NCBI GenBank assembly: GCA_024697705.1
Contig: JAILFF010000151.1
Span: forward strand, 1 to 32,418
Reading direction: 5' to 3'
DNA: 32,418 nt
From: Ruminococcus sp.
GTDB lineage: Bacteria; Bacillota; Clostridia; Oscillospirales; Ruminococcaceae
The position numbers and the translations under genes were made by a program. Shown here one piece after another: positions 31,647 through 32,418 of this stretch (the first letter of the stretch is position 1; each line of letters starts with the position of its first letter). The notes under the pieces were generated by a model. The model did no database searches. It saw nothing but the letters and a program-made list of their open reading frames with translations, and was not told the DNA's origin.

Positions 31647-32418
31647 ATGAACACCGAAACGTCGTCAAAATTCGCGCAGGCGGTGACGCTTCTTCCCGAG
31701 CCGCTCAAAGCCGCCGCTTTAAGCATAGACCGCTTTCAAGCAGAGCGCGTCCGAGAGCTCAGGCTTCGGCGGGGACGGCGCTTCACGGCGAGCTTGCCCG
31801 ACAGAGAATACTTCATCACGGCGGACGGCGCTCTTTCCGATTCGCCCGAAAACACGCTGACGGTAAGCTCCGCCGACATCGAATATACGTTCAAGACTGC
31901 CTTTCAAGGCTCGGTGTACGCCTTTCCGAAGGAGCTTTCGGAGGGGTTCATCACCTGCGGCGGCAACAGGGTGGGCTTCTGCGGGAGCGCCGTGCTTTCG
32001 GACGGCAAGCTTACGGTGGTCAAGGAGATATCGTCGGTCAATATCCGAATAGCAAGCGAGATCGTCGGCTGTGCGGAGGAGCTTTACGAAAAAGCCTTTG
32101 CGGGAGGGCTGCGTTCGCTCATCATCGCCGCGCCGCCCTGCGGGGGAAAAACGACCGTGCTGCGCGACCTCTGCCGTATTTTAGGCAATACGCGCCGTGT
32201 GACCCTTATCGACGAGCGCGGGGAATTCGCCGCCGCAAGCGGAGGTATCCCTCAGAACGACGTAGGGGCGCACACCGACGTTTTCAGCGGCTACCCGAGA
32301 CACGAGGGCATAATGACCGCCGTTCGCGTGATGTCGCCCGAGGTCATCGTCTGCGACGAGCTAGGCGCTCCCGAAGACCTGAAAGCTCTCGGCTTCGCGG
32401 CTAATTCGGGCGCGGCGC
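31647..32418 (+). CDS. spoIIIAA: Stage III sporulation protein AA (3' end outside window)
   Basis: 257 codons are visible and the frame runs off the right edge. SpoIIIAA is the cytoplasmic ATPase of the SpoIIIA-Q channel between mother cell and forespore. Family features seen are VRELRLRRGR (35-44), GFITCGGNRVGFCG (100-113), SSVNIRIASEIVGCA (129-143), the P-loop APPCGGKTT (162-170), IDERGEFAAASGG, DVGAHTDVFSG and VIVCDELG. The P-loop has Cys and Gly swapped relative to the usual PPGCGKTT. AAAGGA lies nine bases before the ATG. It indicates a sporulation-lineage Firmicute, though the gene also persists in apparently non-sporulating relatives. Confidence 0.9.
   Translation, partial: MNTETSSKFAQAVTLLPEPLKAAALSIDRFQAERVRELRLRRGRRFTASLPDREYFITADGALSDSPENTLTVSSADIEYTFKTAFQGSVYAFPKELSEGFITCGGNRVGFCGSAVLSDGKLTVVKEISSVNIRIASEIVGCAEELYEKAFAGGLRSLIIAAPPCGGKTTVLRDLCRILGNTRRVTLIDERGEFAAASGGIPQNDVGAHTDVFSGYPRHEGIMTAVRVMSPEVIVCDELGAPEDLKALGFAANSGAA

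Overview
The window looks like a chromosomal segment of a fibre-degrading, Ruminococcus-like member of the Clostridia (Oscillospiraceae). The grounds are a type I dockerin protein, GH8 and GH51 hemicellulases, clostridial DegV, HflX and MoxR genes, a spoIIIAA gene at the right edge, strong AGGAGG ribosome sites, consensus TTGACA-17-TATAAT promoters and moderately high GC. The species cannot be fixed from the sequence alone.

Layout. (1) 1-2130, plus strand: a degV-family lipid-binding protein and an orphan MoxR ATPase. (2) 2134-4349, minus: a zinc-ribbon membrane protein and a condensation-fold acyltransferase, separated by a repeat element. (3) 4723-6786, minus: HflX and a transaldolase. (4) 6949-16228, minus: a hemicellulose block. 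It holds a GH51 arabinofuranosidase, a GH8 reducing-end xylosidase (Rex-like), a secreted transglutaminase/dockerin protein, two tandem tRNA-Thr(GGU) units, and a sugar ABC importer (binding protein plus two permeases, no ATPase gene). (5) 16619-31354, plus: a 14.7-kb unit that starts with a consensus promoter and a cobalamin riboswitch. (6) 31647 onward, plus: spoIIIAA, cut by the window edge.

Region 5 is the most interesting part. Downstream of the B12 riboswitch come a secreted beta-propeller/FN3 protein, a secreted Ig-like/DUF4430 protein, an alpha6/alpha6-toroid (prenyltransferase-repeat) protein with a C-terminal membrane anchor, a MoxR-DUF58-transglutaminase trio, a DUF4430 lipoprotein, and a dedicated ECF transporter (T subunit, fused double ATPase, S subunit). 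DUF4430 corresponds to the C-terminal domain of animal transcobalamin and intrinsic factor, whose N-terminal domain is an alpha6/alpha6 barrel. The locus therefore reads as a Gram-positive, transcobalamin-like corrinoid capture system feeding an ECF importer, with the propeller a possible analogue of the Bacteroides BtuG B12-binding propeller. This functional reading is inference; the riboswitch and domain calls rest on the sequence.

Short repeat elements crowd this locus. Each of its three sizeable intergenic gaps, and its 3' end, carries AT-rich (GATAAAAGATAT)n palindromes or a GTGAATAGT-ended element. They often touch stop codons, and in one case they are read into the N-terminus of a gene.
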